Below, in pieces: positions 27,751 to 36,804 of a stretch of 64,000 bases of DNA. The notes under the pieces were generated by a model that was not told where the DNA came from, searched no databases, and saw only the letters and a list, made by a program, of their open reading frames with translations. The position numbers were made by a program, and so were the translations under genes. Each line of letters begins with the position of its first letter. Position 1 is the first letter of the stretch. The DNA is from Caballeronia cordobensis (lineage in GTDB: Bacteria > Pseudomonadota > Gammaproteobacteria > Burkholderiales > Burkholderiaceae). The stretch lies in NCBI RefSeq assembly GCF_001544575.2, contig NZ_FCNY02000001.1:558001-622000 (forward strand). The letters are read 5' to 3'.

Positions 27751-27963
27751 ATGCAAATCGGTTCGATTGTCCGCTCAGTGCATATTGCCGTGCCTCAGGG
27801 CGCGCGCGGCATCGTCATGCGCATTCTCGGCGATATGGCGATGGTCGCCTGGTACGCGGGCGAGCCCGGCGTCACCCAACTGCTCAATACGGAGCCGTTT
27901 TTTCTCGAAGACCTGATCGATACCGGCGATGTCGTGCGCCCGTCGAATACGGTCGTTCATTGA
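27751..27963 (+). CDS. Conserved small hypothetical protein
   Basis: A 70-residue protein (MQIGSIVRSVHIAVPQGARG...) with alternating hydrophobic residues that suggest a small beta-barrel, and no membrane segment or signal. It starts at an ATG preceded by GGGGAT and ends 90 bases before the SrkA gene. I do not recognise a named domain. Confidence 0.65.
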   Translation: MQIGSIVRSVHIAVPQGARGIVMRILGDMAMVAWYAGEPGVTQLLNTEPFFLEDLIDTGDVVRPSNTVVH

Positions 27964-28053
27964 GCAAGCGCAGCGCCACGCGGGCGCATTCGTCGCATCG
28001 AACGCACTGAGCGCGCCGATGCCAACCGCGCGAAGGCGCGGCACAATGCCGGG

Positions 28054-29094
28054 ATGAACTCGAACCATCCTGATCCCCAGGGCGCGCCCCTTCCCGACGA
28101 CGGCGACGCGCCGCCCTTCTCCGGTCTCACGCCCGAGCGCGTGCTCGACGCAGTGGATCGCGTGCTGATGCCTGCCGGCGCGCGCACCGATGGCCGCCTG
28201 CTGCCGCTCAACAGTTACGAGAACCGCGTCTATCAGGTGGGCGTCGAAGATGGCCCGCCGGTCGTCGCGAAGTTTTATCGTCCGAAACGCTGGTCGAATG
28301 CGGCGATCCTCGAAGAGCATGCATTCGTCGCGAGTCTGGTCGCGCGCGAGATCCCGGCGGTCCCGGCACGCACCTTGGAAGGCCAGACGCTGCATGAATT
28401 CGACGGCTTTCGCTTTTCCGTCTTCGAGCGGCGAGGCGGCCGCGCGCCCGATCTCGACCGCAGCGACACGCTCGAATGGCTCGGGCGCTTCATCGGGCGG
28501 ATTCACGCGGTGGGCGCGATCGAGCCGTATCGCGAGCGGCCGACACTCGACATCGACACCTTCGGCCGCGAACCGCGCGAGTTTCTGCTGGCGCACGGCT
28601 TCGTTCCAGGCGATGTGCGCGAGGCGTGGGACACCGTCGTGTCGATGGCGCTCGACGGCGTCGCGCAATGCTTCGAGCGCGCCGGCGACGTGCGGCATCT
28701 GCGTTTGCACGGCGACTGCCATCCGAGCAACGTGCTGTGGACCGACGCCGGCCCGCATTTCGTCGATTTCGACGACAGCCGCATGGGCCCGGCTATTCAG
28801 GATCTATGGCTGCTGCTGCCGGCCGGACGCGCGGACGCATCGCGCGCGCTCGCGGATCTGCTCGCCGGCTACGAAGACTTCTGCGAGTTCGATCCGCGCG
28901 AACTGCATCTGATCGAAGCATTGCGCACGCTGCGGCTGATTCACTACTCGGCGTGGCTCGCGCGCCGCTGGAACGATCCCGCGTTTCCCGCGGCGTTTCC
29001 GTGGTTCAACACGCAGCGCTATTGGGAAGACCGCATCCTCGAATTGCGCGAGCAGGTGGGCGCGATGCAGGAAGGCCCGCTCTGGGCCGTCTGA
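28054..29094 (+). CDS. srkA: Stress response kinase A (YihE family)
   Basis: A 346-residue eukaryotic-like kinase of the choline/aminoglycoside kinase fold. PVVAKFYRPKRWS holds the ATP-binding lysine, LHGDCHPSNVLW the catalytic loop, and VDFDDSRMGPAIQDLW the metal-binding DFD. Known SrkA/YihE phosphorylates Ser/Thr and protects against envelope and oxidative stress. In enterobacteria it is cotranscribed with dsbA; here no dsbA is adjacent. Confidence 0.92.
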   Translation: MNSNHPDPQGAPLPDDGDAPPFSGLTPERVLDAVDRVLMPAGARTDGRLLPLNSYENRVYQVGVEDGPPVVAKFYRPKRWSNAAILEEHAFVASLVAREIPAVPARTLEGQTLHEFDGFRFSVFERRGGRAPDLDRSDTLEWLGRFIGRIHAVGAIEPYRERPTLDIDTFGREPREFLLAHGFVPGDVREAWDTVVSMALDGVAQCFERAGDVRHLRLHGDCHPSNVLWTDAGPHFVDFDDSRMGPAIQDLWLLLPAGRADASRALADLLAGYEDFCEFDPRELHLIEALRTLRLIHYSAWLARRWNDPAFPAAFPWFNTQRYWEDRILELREQVGAMQEGPLWAV

Positions 29095-29160
29095 AATTTT
29101 TCGTGACATTCACGCACTGTTAGGCAATCGCAAAGCATTGAAAAGCTTGACTGCGCGTGC

Positions 29161-29179
29161 AATGATAACGATTCTCATT
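29161..29179 (+). promoter_or_regulatory. Fur-box-like sequence
   Basis: AATGATAACGATTCTCATT closely resembles the 19-bp Fur consensus and lies about 90 bases before the PepSY-type gene at 29271. Iron repression by Fur is inferred. A second such site lies at 32296-32314. Confidence 0.75.
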
Positions 29180-29270
29180 TGCCCGCCCATCGTCGATCGC
29201 CGCGTCTGAATCGCGTGAATGCCGATCGCGGCGCGGCTTTGCCTGCCAATGCCCGAATTCGGAGAGACGC

Positions 29271-29999
29271 GTGAACGCGCCTGAAACACTCAATCCGCAG
29301 CCGACCGCGACGAGCGGCTCGACGCACTATCGTCCGCACGGGCGCCTCATCGACGATGCCGAGCAGATCGTCCGCAAGAACCGCTCGCGCCGCTCGACCT
29401 TTCTGAAGTGGCTGCGCAAGGTGCATGGCTGGATCGGTTTGTGGGGCGCGCTGCTCGGCCTGCTGTTCGGCGCGACGGGCTTTTTGCTGAATCACCGCGC
29501 ACCGCCCCTGCGCATTTCGACGGGCGAGCCGCAGGTGGCGCAAATGCAGATGCCTTTGCCGGCCGAAGGCTTCAAGACGCCGCGCGACATGGGCAACTGG
29601 CTCAAGAAAGAATTGAAGCTCGACGGCAATCTCGGCCGCGCGCGCCGCGAGCCGGCGCATCCGGTCGGCTGGGGCGACAAGAGCACGATGCAGCCGGAGC
29701 AATGGTCGGTCATGGTGGCGTCGCCTGGCGGCAGCGTGCAGGCCGAGTACTGGGTCGGCAACAACTTCGTTTCGGTGAAACGCACAGAAAACACCTTCCT
29801 CGCGATGATGACCAACCTGCACAAGGGCGTCGGCCTGAGCGTGGGATGGGTGCTGCTCATCGATACTTTCGCGGGCAGTATCATCCTGCTGTCGCTGACG
29901 GGCGTGCTGCTGTGGACGGAACTGAACAAGCGGCGCACGGCGGGCGTGGTGATCGTGGCGGCGTCGCTGGTTGCGGCGATTGCTTGCGGGTTGATGTGA
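29271..29999 (+). CDS. PepSY-associated membrane protein, probably iron-regulated
   Basis: A 242-residue protein from a GTG behind GGAGAG. After a cytoplasmic N-terminus, LRKVHGWIGLWGALLGLLFG is the first transmembrane helix, a periplasmic domain follows, and two more helices close the protein (GWVLLIDTFAGSIILLSLTG, then VVIVAASLVAAIACGLM). This is the PepSY-associated TM family, found with TonB-dependent siderophore uptake and ferric reduction. The upstream Fur-like box supports this. No receptor gene is adjacent. Confidence 0.85.
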   Translation: MNAPETLNPQPTATSGSTHYRPHGRLIDDAEQIVRKNRSRRSTFLKWLRKVHGWIGLWGALLGLLFGATGFLLNHRAPPLRISTGEPQVAQMQMPLPAEGFKTPRDMGNWLKKELKLDGNLGRARREPAHPVGWGDKSTMQPEQWSVMVASPGGSVQAEYWVGNNFVSVKRTENTFLAMMTNLHKGVGLSVGWVLLIDTFAGSIILLSLTGVLLWTELNKRRTAGVVIVAASLVAAIACGLM

Positions 30000-30007
30000 C
30001 GCTCGCA

Positions 30008-30037
30008 GACCATTTTGATGACCTCATCAAAATGGTC
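30008..30037. repeat. Duplicate copy of the dinD internal palindrome
   Basis: A 30-base near-palindrome with 14-base arms (GACCATTTTGATGA and its complement) sits 13 bases beyond the dinD stop. It matches 29 of 30 bases of a segment inside dinD at 30695-30724. Read on the minus strand it would encode DHFDEVIKMV. Confidence 0.8.
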
Positions 30038-30049
30038 TCGAAGGGCCGC

Positions 30050-30916
30050 CTAATCGGCCTTCTCGCTCGCCCTGTTTTTGCCAGCCAACCGCTTTTGGGC
30101 GCGCTCGATCTGCTGGATGCTCGTGTTCGGCGTGGGTAGCGCTTCCGGCATCATTCCGCCCAGTTCGCGGATGGTGTCGCGGACTTTCCTGCCGACATCG
30201 AAGTGGGTCTGATTGGCCATCTGCTTTCCGCTGACGCCGTCGCGGCGAAGCTTGTCCTCGGTCTGCGTCGCGCGGAACAGGTTGGCAGCAAGTTCGATGC
30301 TTCCCATGTGGTCGAGTATCTTCTGGCTCTTCCTCAGACGCTTTCTGGCGTGAAGATCCTTATTGCTCAAACCACCATACAGCCCCTTGTAACCATGATC
30401 CTGGAAGACGGCGTAATCGACGGTGGTCGTTACGCCAGCAACGCGCGCCGCCGCGCTCAGCGCCTTGTTGTGACGCATGAGTTCGCCGCGAAGCATCAGA
30501 CGTTGCTGGTCCTCGGACAAGCCACCGAAAGTCTTTTTGTCGTGTAATTCCTGACGACGCGTCTGTATGGCGAAATAGGTTTGTCCGTTTGCGATCACGG
30601 GCTTCGATGGGTCGCCATTCTGAACGATCAGATAGCACGCGTAGCGGGAGAGCCGGTAGTCCGAGACCGGGCGGTTCGCACCGGAACCCACGGAGACCAT
30701 TTTGATGACTTCATCAAAATGGTCCTGCGGCTTGTGGCCAGACCGCTCACACGAGATCTTGGCTTTTTCGATCACCTGCAGAAAGTTGCGCCAGTGTGGA
30801 TACGACAGCGCTGGGGCGAGCTCGCGCGCGAGCCAGAAGTCGTCTTCGCCGTTTGTTTGCTTGATACTTTCGAAAGTCAGGTGACGCGCTTCATCGCTGG
30901 AAATACTGTTCGACAT
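30050..30916 (-). CDS. dinD: DNA damage-inducible protein D
   Basis: A 288-residue DinD. It shows DDFWLARELAPALSYPHWRN, DHFDEVIKMVSVGSGANRPV, DYRLSRYACYLIVQNGDPSK and IANGQTYFAIQTRRQELHDK, all strongly conserved in the family; the N-terminus is related to BRO-N/KilA-type domains. In E. coli dinD is SOS-induced and the protein influences RecA filaments. The gene stands alone between two Fur-box-linked membrane genes, possibly a transferred cassette. An internal palindrome (30695-30724) recurs past the stop. Confidence 0.93.
   Translation of the reverse strand: MSNSISSDEARHLTFESIKQTNGEDDFWLARELAPALSYPHWRNFLQVIEKAKISCERSGHKPQDHFDEVIKMVSVGSGANRPVSDYRLSRYACYLIVQNGDPSKPVIANGQTYFAIQTRRQELHDKKTFGGLSEDQQRLMLRGELMRHNKALSAAARVAGVTTTVDYAVFQDHGYKGLYGGLSNKDLHARKRLRKSQKILDHMGSIELAANLFRATQTEDKLRRDGVSGKQMANQTHFDVGRKVRDTIRELGGMMPEALPTPNTSIQQIERAQKRLAGKNRASEKAD
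30695..30724. repeat. Internal palindrome of dinD
   Basis: 14-base arms around CT; on the coding strand it encodes DHFDEVIKMV. Only one centre base differs from the copy at 30008-30037, about 690 bases away in the same orientation. Confidence 0.8.
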
Positions 30917-31027
30917 CTGTGCCTCTTGCGGTGACGTGACTGAAGTCCCGAACGCGCCTCACTGGCGCGCTCGCCGGATCGATCAATCTATCGACCAACA
31001 GGAGCACGGACATCTCGTCCGAATGGC

Positions 31028-32236
31028 CTACTTCCGCCCCCTCCCCGGGTTATGCCGCGTCATCCACAAATAAAGCCCGCTGCCCAGCACGACGATCGTC
31101 AGCACATCAAACGCCGCCCAGAAGATCTTGAGCGGCATGCCACCGAAATCGCCAAAATGCAGCGGCTGCGAGCCGAGCAGCACTTTCAGATACCACGGCA
31201 GTTCGCGTGAATCCGTGACCGCGCCCGTCGATGCGTCCACGAGCACGGGCCGCATGATGCGCGTCGTGAGAATACCGTCGCCGCGCATCCAGACGGCATA
31301 GTGATGCGGGCTCGCGAAGCGCGTGCCGGGAAACGCGACGAACGACGGAATCATCGCCGGCGCGACGCCCTGCGCGGTCTTCACGGCGTCGTCGATGGAC
31401 GCTCGCACCGTCACCGGCGGCTGGCCGCGGTACGGCGCGACCATCTGCGCGAGCTGATCGTTGCGCCACGCTTCGAGCATCAGATCGGCGAGCGTGTTGA
31501 TCGAACCCGTTGCGCCGACAAGCAGCGCCCACGCGAGCGTCAGCATGCCGATGGCGTTATGCCAGTCGAGCCACACGATGCGCCGCTTCTTCTTCAGGCG
31601 CACACGTCCGAGCCCGACCTTTCGCCAGAACGGCAGATACACGACGATGCCCGACACGATCGCCGCCAGAAACACGACGCCAATCGCGCCCAGAAAGAGC
31701 TTGCCGAAGAGTCCGGCGAACATGTCGACATGCAGCTTCAGCAGCACGAACTTGAGCGAGCCCTTGCCCGGCGGCATGCCGAGCGGCTGCGCCGTGCGGG
31801 CGTCGACGGTCGTGCTGAGCGTATCGTCGGGCGGCGTATCGGCGCGCGGCGCGGTCACGACGATCGGCAGAAGCGGCTCGTCCGGCTCCCAGATCATGTA
31901 CTGCGGCACGTGGCCGGCATGTTCCTTCAACGCGGCCTGCAAGACGACGTCGTAACTCGCGCGTGCGCCGGCCTGCGATGCGGGCAGCGCGGGCGCTTCG
32001 ATCGCATCGCCGGTCAGGATATCGAGTTCGTGGCCGAACACGAGCGGCAAGCCCGTCAGACAAAGCAGCAGCATGAACGCCGTGCAGACGAGACTCGTCC
32101 AGCGATGCACGATCGACCACACGCGCAGCGCGCACTGGCTCATGTGACGTCGATTCGCGCGCTCAGGGGCGTCGGTCGGCGAGCCGGCGCGTGCGGCTGC
32201 GCGCCGGCCCTCGCCGGTCAGAAACTTGCCGGACAT
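31028..32236 (-). CDS. PepSY-domain membrane protein (ferric reductase-like)
   Basis: A 402-residue protein with four or five helices: WTSLVCTAFMLLLCLTGLPL near 47-66, a large periplasmic region, LGAIGVVFLAAIVSGIVVYL, WHNAIGMLTLAWALLVGATG, and a final helix VLTIVVLGSGLYLWM. Histidines next to helices (HRW, LHVDMFAG, DWHN, LHFGDFGG) fit a haem- or iron-handling PepSY TM protein. A Fur-like box upstream supports iron control. The first ~30 residues may not be translated if an internal start is used. Confidence 0.85.
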   Translation of the reverse strand: MSGKFLTGEGRRAAARAGSPTDAPERANRRHMSQCALRVWSIVHRWTSLVCTAFMLLLCLTGLPLVFGHELDILTGDAIEAPALPASQAGARASYDVVLQAALKEHAGHVPQYMIWEPDEPLLPIVVTAPRADTPPDDTLSTTVDARTAQPLGMPPGKGSLKFVLLKLHVDMFAGLFGKLFLGAIGVVFLAAIVSGIVVYLPFWRKVGLGRVRLKKKRRIVWLDWHNAIGMLTLAWALLVGATGSINTLADLMLEAWRNDQLAQMVAPYRGQPPVTVRASIDDAVKTAQGVAPAMIPSFVAFPGTRFASPHHYAVWMRGDGILTTRIMRPVLVDASTGAVTDSRELPWYLKVLLGSQPLHFGDFGGMPLKIFWAAFDVLTIVVLGSGLYLWMTRHNPGRGRK

Positions 32237-32295
32237 TCGATGATGAGTTGAACAGAAGGAAACGGGCTTCGCGTCAGCCGCTGCTGCGGCCGCGC

Positions 32296-32314
32296 AAATG
32301 AGAACGATTATTAT
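32296..32314 (-). promoter_or_regulatory. Fur-box-like sequence
   Basis: AAATGAGAACGATTATTAT (reverse complement ATAATAATCGTTCTCATTT) lies about 60 bases upstream of the PepSY gene and matches the Fur consensus well. Confidence 0.75.
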
Positions 32315-32374
32315 ATAGCCGTGCCGCGCGCACGAACGGCATTCAGTCAGGTTTTTGTAATATTGAGATGCCGC

Positions 32375-33394
32375 TCACACGCCGCACACTTCGCCCTTCC
32401 CGGCAATTTCCCGCGCCGCTTTCGCGCCTTCGACCTGCAACAGTTCGGGCAGCGACACGCCGTTCTTCGCCGCCGTCACTTCCGCGAGAATCGACACGGC
32501 GATTTCCGGCGGCGTCCTGCTGCCGATGAAAATACCCACCGGGCCATGCAGCCGCGCGAGTTCGGCGTCGCTGAGATCGAACTCTTTCAGACGCTCGCGC
32601 CGCGCCGCGTTGTTGCGCCGCGAACCGAGCGCGCCGACATAGAACGCAGGCGTCTTGAGGGCTTCCATCAGCGCGAGATCGTCGAGCTTCGGATCGTGCG
32701 TGAGCGCGATCACGGCACAGCGCTCGTCGAGCTTCATGTCCATGACGGTGTCGTCGGGCATGGTGCGCACGATCGTCGTGCCCGGCACGTCCCACTCTTC
32801 CGTGTATTCCTCGCGCGGATCGCAGACCGTCACCTGATAATCCAGCCCGACCGCGATGCTGCACAGATAACGCGACAACTGCCCCGCGCCGATCACCAGC
32901 ATGCGATAGCGCGGGCCGTGAATGGTGAGAAGCCGGTCGTCGTCGAAGAGCACGCCGTCGGTGGCACGCGCCGGTTCGAGGCGCACGGCGCCCGTCGCCA
33001 TGTCGAGCGTGCGCGCGACGAGCCGGCCGCTTTCGACCGCCGCGCACAGATCGGCGATGCCGCTCGCGGCCGTCAACGGCTCCAGCACGAGCTGGATCGT
33101 GCCGCCGCACGGCAAGCCGAACCGATGCGCTTCTTCCGCGCTGATGCCGTACTTCACCGCTTCGGGCATCGTCTGCTCGATGCCGCGTTGTCGCACGCGC
33201 TCGATCAGATCGTCTTCGATGCAACCGCCCGACACCGAGCCAACCACATGCCCGTCGTCGCGCACGGCGAGCATCGCGCCTTCGGGCCGCGGCGACGAGC
33301 CCCACGTCTTCACCACCGTCACGAGCAGCACGCGTTTGCCCTCTTCGAGCCATCGCGCGCTGTTCTTCAGGACTTCGAGATCCACGCTGTCCAT
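32375..33394 (-). CDS. XdhC/CoxI family molybdenum cofactor maturation protein
   Basis: A 339-residue protein with an N-terminal XdhC/CoxI domain (VLLVTVVKTWGSSPRPEGAM, GSVSGGCIEDDLIE) and a C-terminal Rossmann domain (RMLVIGAGQLSRYLCSIAVG, then CDPREEYTEEW). Such proteins bind and insert sulphurated molybdenum cofactor into xanthine-dehydrogenase-family enzymes. It is last in the cox-type operon and overlaps coxG by 28 bases. The mature enzyme partner is the CoxSLM complex encoded upstream. Confidence 0.9.
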   Translation of the reverse strand: MDSVDLEVLKNSARWLEEGKRVLLVTVVKTWGSSPRPEGAMLAVRDDGHVVGSVSGGCIEDDLIERVRQRGIEQTMPEAVKYGISAEEAHRFGLPCGGTIQLVLEPLTAASGIADLCAAVESGRLVARTLDMATGAVRLEPARATDGVLFDDDRLLTIHGPRYRMLVIGAGQLSRYLCSIAVGLDYQVTVCDPREEYTEEWDVPGTTIVRTMPDDTVMDMKLDERCAVIALTHDPKLDDLALMEALKTPAFYVGALGSRRNNAARRERLKEFDLSDAELARLHGPVGIFIGSRTPPEIAVSILAEVTAAKNGVSLPELLQVEGAKAAREIAGKGEVCGV

Positions 33395-33915
33395 GATTTC
33401 TTTCCTTTCTCTTCCTTCTCGCCGCCGTTTTCATCGGCCGGCGAGTCCTGCGATTCCGGCGCGGCCTCACCGCCTTGCAACTGCGCGCTGAACCGCTTGA
33501 AAAATTCTCCCGCAATCTTACGCGCTGCGCCGTCGACGAGCCGCGAGCCGATTTGCGCGAGCTTGCCGCCCACCTGCGCATTCGCGCTGTAGCTGAGCTT
33601 CGTCGTGTCGGCTTCGTCGCCCGGTTCGAGGTTGACGGTCGCGCTGCCCTTGCTGAAGCCCGCCGCGCCGCCCTGCCCTTCGAACACGATCGTATACGTA
33701 TGCGGCGCATCGATATTGGTGAGCTCCATTCTGCCCTTGAAGCGCGCCTTCACCGGGCCGACCGCCGCCGTCATCGCGACGTTGTACGCGTTCTCGCCGT
33801 CCGCGTCGATGCTGTCGCAGCCGGGAATGCAGGCTTTCAGGATCGACGTGTCGTTGAGCGCTTCCCACGCGCGCGCCTGCGGCACCGGCAAGGTATGCGT
33901 TTCGGTCAGTTCCAT
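33367..33915 (-). CDS. coxG: CoxG-like SRPBCC protein
   Basis: A 182-residue SRPBCC-fold protein: VPQARAWEALNDTSILKACI then PGCDSIDADGENAYNV, and VGPVKARFKGRMELTNIDAP, the CoxG pattern. A C-terminal acidic/Lys linker ends with SWTAWISKS. In Afipia (Oligotropha) CoxG is thought to recruit the enzyme to the membrane. Overlaps both neighbours, indicating tight operon coupling. Confidence 0.9.
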   Translation of the reverse strand: MELTETHTLPVPQARAWEALNDTSILKACIPGCDSIDADGENAYNVAMTAAVGPVKARFKGRMELTNIDAPHTYTIVFEGQGGAAGFSKGSATVNLEPGDEADTTKLSYSANAQVGGKLAQIGSRLVDGAARKIAGEFFKRFSAQLQGGEAAPESQDSPADENGGEKEEKGKKSWTAWISKS

Positions 33916-35090
33916 CTGATGTCTCCTGTGTGCCGTGACAGCGCGGCCAGTTCCGGCCCGACGGCGGAAAGGCTGTCGAGGTTATGCGCCGCGAGCATCG
34001 CATCGACGTGCGGCAGGATCGCCCGCACGCCTCGCGCGCGCGGCGTGAAATCGGCGAAGCGCAACAGCGGGTTGAGCCATACGAGCCGATGCGCGAACCG
34101 CCTGAGCCTTTGCATTTCCGCATCGAGCACGTCGATGGCTTCGTGATCCAGACCGTCGGTGACGAGCAGCACCGTCGCCCGGCCGCTGAGCACGCGGCGC
34201 GCCCAGCGCCGGTTGAACTCCGCGAGCGCCGCGCCGATGCGCGTGCCGCCCGACCAGTCCGCCACGTTTTGCCCGAGCGCGGCGATCGCGACATCGGGAT
34301 CGCGTTCGCGCAAGGCGCGCGTCGCGTTGGTGAGGCGCGTGCCGAACAGAAACACTTGCAAGCGCTCGCGCGACTGCAACAAGGCATGGCAGAAATACAG
34401 CACGGCGCGCGAATAGGCGCTCATCGATCCGGAGATGTCGAGCAGGAGCACGAGCGGCGGTCTGCGCTCCACGGCCGCGCGGTATTTCCACACGGTCCAG
34501 TCGCCGCCGGAGCGCACGGCGTGGCGCGCGCTCGCCTTGATATCGGCGTGCGTGCCGCGCGATGCGGCCTTCAGTCTGCGCGTCGGCTCGGTGGCGAGCG
34601 GCAGGCGATGCGCGCGAATCTGATGCCGCAGCGTGCGCCATTCGTCGGCGGAGAGCGTATCGAAATCGCGATGGCTCAGGCGTTCCTGCGCGCTGAACGT
34701 GATGCGCGCGTGCGCCTCTTCCGGCTTCGATTCCGCAGCCGGCGCCTGCGATTGCGCGGCGCGCGCCGCCAGTGCATCGGCGAGACGGTTGTTGCGTTTG
34801 GGCGGCGGCATGCCGTTCGTCACTTTCGGCAGCAGCAGCGCGCGCAGCTTGCCTTCCCAGTCGGGATCGCGCCAGAAGAGATCGAAGGCGGCGTCGAAGA
34901 TCTCGCGCTCGTCGCTCGCGTGCACGAGGAGGCAGGCGAGCGCCGCGCGGACATCGTCGCGGCGGTTCAGGTCGATGTAACCGAGCGCGTCGAGCGCATC
35001 GACCGCATGCGCCGGCGACATGCCGAGCCCCGCGCCGCGCAGGAGCCGCACGAAATGCACGACGTTGCGGGCGAACGGTTCCATCGTCAT
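33906..35090 (-). CDS. coxE: CoxE-like VWA domain protein
   Basis: A 394-residue protein. The C-terminal half is a von Willebrand A domain with MIDAS motif LLLDISGSMSAYSR and TDGLDHEAID. The N-terminal half is the usual helical CoxE region. It partners with the MoxR-type ATPase to mature the metal site. The ATG at 35090 overlaps the ATPase stop (ATGA); the open frame above 35090 is antisense/shadow. Fifth gene of the operon. Confidence 0.92.
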   Translation of the reverse strand: MTMEPFARNVVHFVRLLRGAGLGMSPAHAVDALDALGYIDLNRRDDVRAALACLLVHASDEREIFDAAFDLFWRDPDWEGKLRALLLPKVTNGMPPPKRNNRLADALAARAAQSQAPAAESKPEEAHARITFSAQERLSHRDFDTLSADEWRTLRHQIRAHRLPLATEPTRRLKAASRGTHADIKASARHAVRSGGDWTVWKYRAAVERRPPLVLLLDISGSMSAYSRAVLYFCHALLQSRERLQVFLFGTRLTNATRALRERDPDVAIAALGQNVADWSGGTRIGAALAEFNRRWARRVLSGRATVLLVTDGLDHEAIDVLDAEMQRLRRFAHRLVWLNPLLRFADFTPRARGVRAILPHVDAMLAAHNLDSLSAVGPELAALSRHTGDIRWN

Positions 35091-35980
35091 GGCGCGGTGG
35101 AAAGACACTGCGCGAGCGTGTCCGCGTCCATGCGCGCGAGGTCGTCCTGATACTTGAGCAGCACACCGAGCGTGTCCCGCACCGATTGCGGATCGAGCTC
35201 CGACACCGACAGCGCCGCCAGCGCGCGGCACCAGTCGATCGTCTCCGCGACGCCCGGCGCCTTGAACAGATCCAGCGTGCGCAGCCGATGCACGAACGCG
35301 ACCGCCCTCGCCTGCAGCGCGCTGCCCGCTTCCGGCGCGCGGGCCGCGACGATCGCCAGTTCGACATCGCGCTCGGGATAGCCGATCCACTGATAAAGAC
35401 AGCGCCGCTTCAGCGCGTCGTGCACTTCGCGCGTGCGGTTCGACGTCATCACGACGAGCGGCGGCGTCTTCGCGCGCACCGTGCCGTACTCCGGAATCGA
35501 CACCTGAAAGTCGGAGAGCAGTTCGAGCAGGAACGCTTCGAACGGCTCGTCGGCGCGATCGATTTCGTCGATCAGCAAGACGCGGCGCGCATCGGGATTC
35601 GCGGCATCGGGCAGCAACGCCTGAAGCAGCGGACGCTTGAGCAGAAACTCGCCGCGATACAGCGAGTCGTTCGACGGTCTTTCGCCCGATGCCTCCGCGA
35701 GCCGCAACGCCATGATCTGCCGCGGATAATCCCATTCGTACAGCGCGCTCGCGGTATCCAGCCCTTCGTAGCATTGCAGGCGCAGGAGCGTGGTGCCGCA
35801 CAGGCCCGCCGCCGCCTTCGCCAGCTCGGTCTTGCCGACGCCGGGCTCGCCTTCGAGAAAGAGGGGCCGCTGCATCTTCAGCGCGAGAAAAAGCGCTGTT
35901 GCGAGCTCGCGATTGGCGAAGTACTGCTGCTCGCGCAAGCGCGCGAGCGTCTCGTCGATGGAAGCGGGCTCGCCCTGCAT
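35087..35980 (-). CDS. coxD: CoxD-like MoxR AAA+ ATPase
   Basis: A 297-residue AAA+ ATPase: Walker A GEPGVGKTELAK, Walker B LLIDEIDRADEPFEAFLLE, sensor 1 PLVVMTSNRTREVHDAL and the arginine-rich ALKRRCLYQWI. In CO dehydrogenase maturation CoxD helps build the Cu-S-Mo site, acting with CoxE. The ATG at 35980 follows coxM by five bases. The frame is open further upstream within coxM, without support. Confidence 0.92.
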   Translation of the reverse strand: MQGEPASIDETLARLREQQYFANRELATALFLALKMQRPLFLEGEPGVGKTELAKAAAGLCGTTLLRLQCYEGLDTASALYEWDYPRQIMALRLAEASGERPSNDSLYRGEFLLKRPLLQALLPDAANPDARRVLLIDEIDRADEPFEAFLLELLSDFQVSIPEYGTVRAKTPPLVVMTSNRTREVHDALKRRCLYQWIGYPERDVELAIVAARAPEAGSALQARAVAFVHRLRTLDLFKAPGVAETIDWCRALAALSVSELDPQSVRDTLGVLLKYQDDLARMDADTLAQCLSTAP

Positions 35981-35985
35981 CGCGG

Positions 35986-36786
35986 TCAGAACGACATCGC
36001 GCGCTCGATCGCGCGGCCCGCGAGCACCGGAATCAGGTGCGCGCGATACGCGGCGCTCGCGTGCATGTCGTCGTTGAGCGTGTCGGGCGCGATCTTCACG
36101 CTGCGCGCCGACGCCACCGAAAAGTCCTTCGACAGCGCCGCTTCCAGCTCGGCCGCACGAAACACCGACGACGCCGCCCCCGTCACGGCGACGCGCACGC
36201 CGTCCTTGAACTTCGCGACGAACACGCCGACGAGCGCGAAATGCGATGCGGGATTGCGAAACTTCTCGTAGCCCGCGCGCTCCGCGAGCGGAAACTCGAC
36301 GGCGGTGATGAGTTCGTCGGGTTCGAGCGCGGTCTGATACATATCGATGAAGAAATCGTCCGCGGCGATGCGCCTTCTGTCCGTCACGACGGTCGCGTTC
36401 AGCGCGAGCACGGCGGACGGATAGCACGCCGCGGGATCGTCGTTGGCGAGCGAACCGCCGATCGTCCCGCGCTCGCGAACCTGCATGTCGCCGATGCGGC
36501 TCGCCAGATCCGCGAGGCCCGGCAGCGCTTTCTTCACCTCCGCGTTCGACGCGACTTGCGCATGACACATCGCGCCGCCGATCGTGAGCTTGTCGCCATC
36601 GAGCGCGATGTTTTTCATCGACGCGATGCGCGTCACGTCCACCAGCGCCGAAGGTTGCGCGAGGCGCAGGCGCATGGTCGGCAAGAGGCTCTGGCCGCCC
36701 GCGAGGAATTTGGCGTCGCCGTTGGCGCTCAAGGCTGCGACCGCCGCTTTCGCTTCGTCCGCTTTCTGAAAATCGAATGAGTACAT
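35986..36786 (-). CDS. coxM: CoxM-like FAD-binding subunit
   Basis: A 266-residue FAD-binding PCMH-type subunit. FLAGGQSLLPTMRLRLAQPS and RGTIGGSLANDDPAACYPSA are the two flavin-binding segments of the CoxM/CutM family. It passes electrons from the [2Fe-2S] subunit to the acceptor. Order S-L-M matches form II clusters. Ends six bases before the ATPase start. Confidence 0.93.
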   Translation of the reverse strand: MYSFDFQKADEAKAAVAALSANGDAKFLAGGQSLLPTMRLRLAQPSALVDVTRIASMKNIALDGDKLTIGGAMCHAQVASNAEVKKALPGLADLASRIGDMQVRERGTIGGSLANDDPAACYPSAVLALNATVVTDRRRIAADDFFIDMYQTALEPDELITAVEFPLAERAGYEKFRNPASHFALVGVFVAKFKDGVRVAVTGAASSVFRAAELEAALSKDFSVASARSVKIAPDTLNDDMHASAAYRAHLIPVLAGRAIERAMSF

Positions 36787-36804
36787 GGTGTCGGTCTCCC
36801 TGTC

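Noticed and set aside
27775-28758. 327-codon minus-strand frame opposite srkA
   Set aside because: Pure antisense shadow in high-GC DNA.
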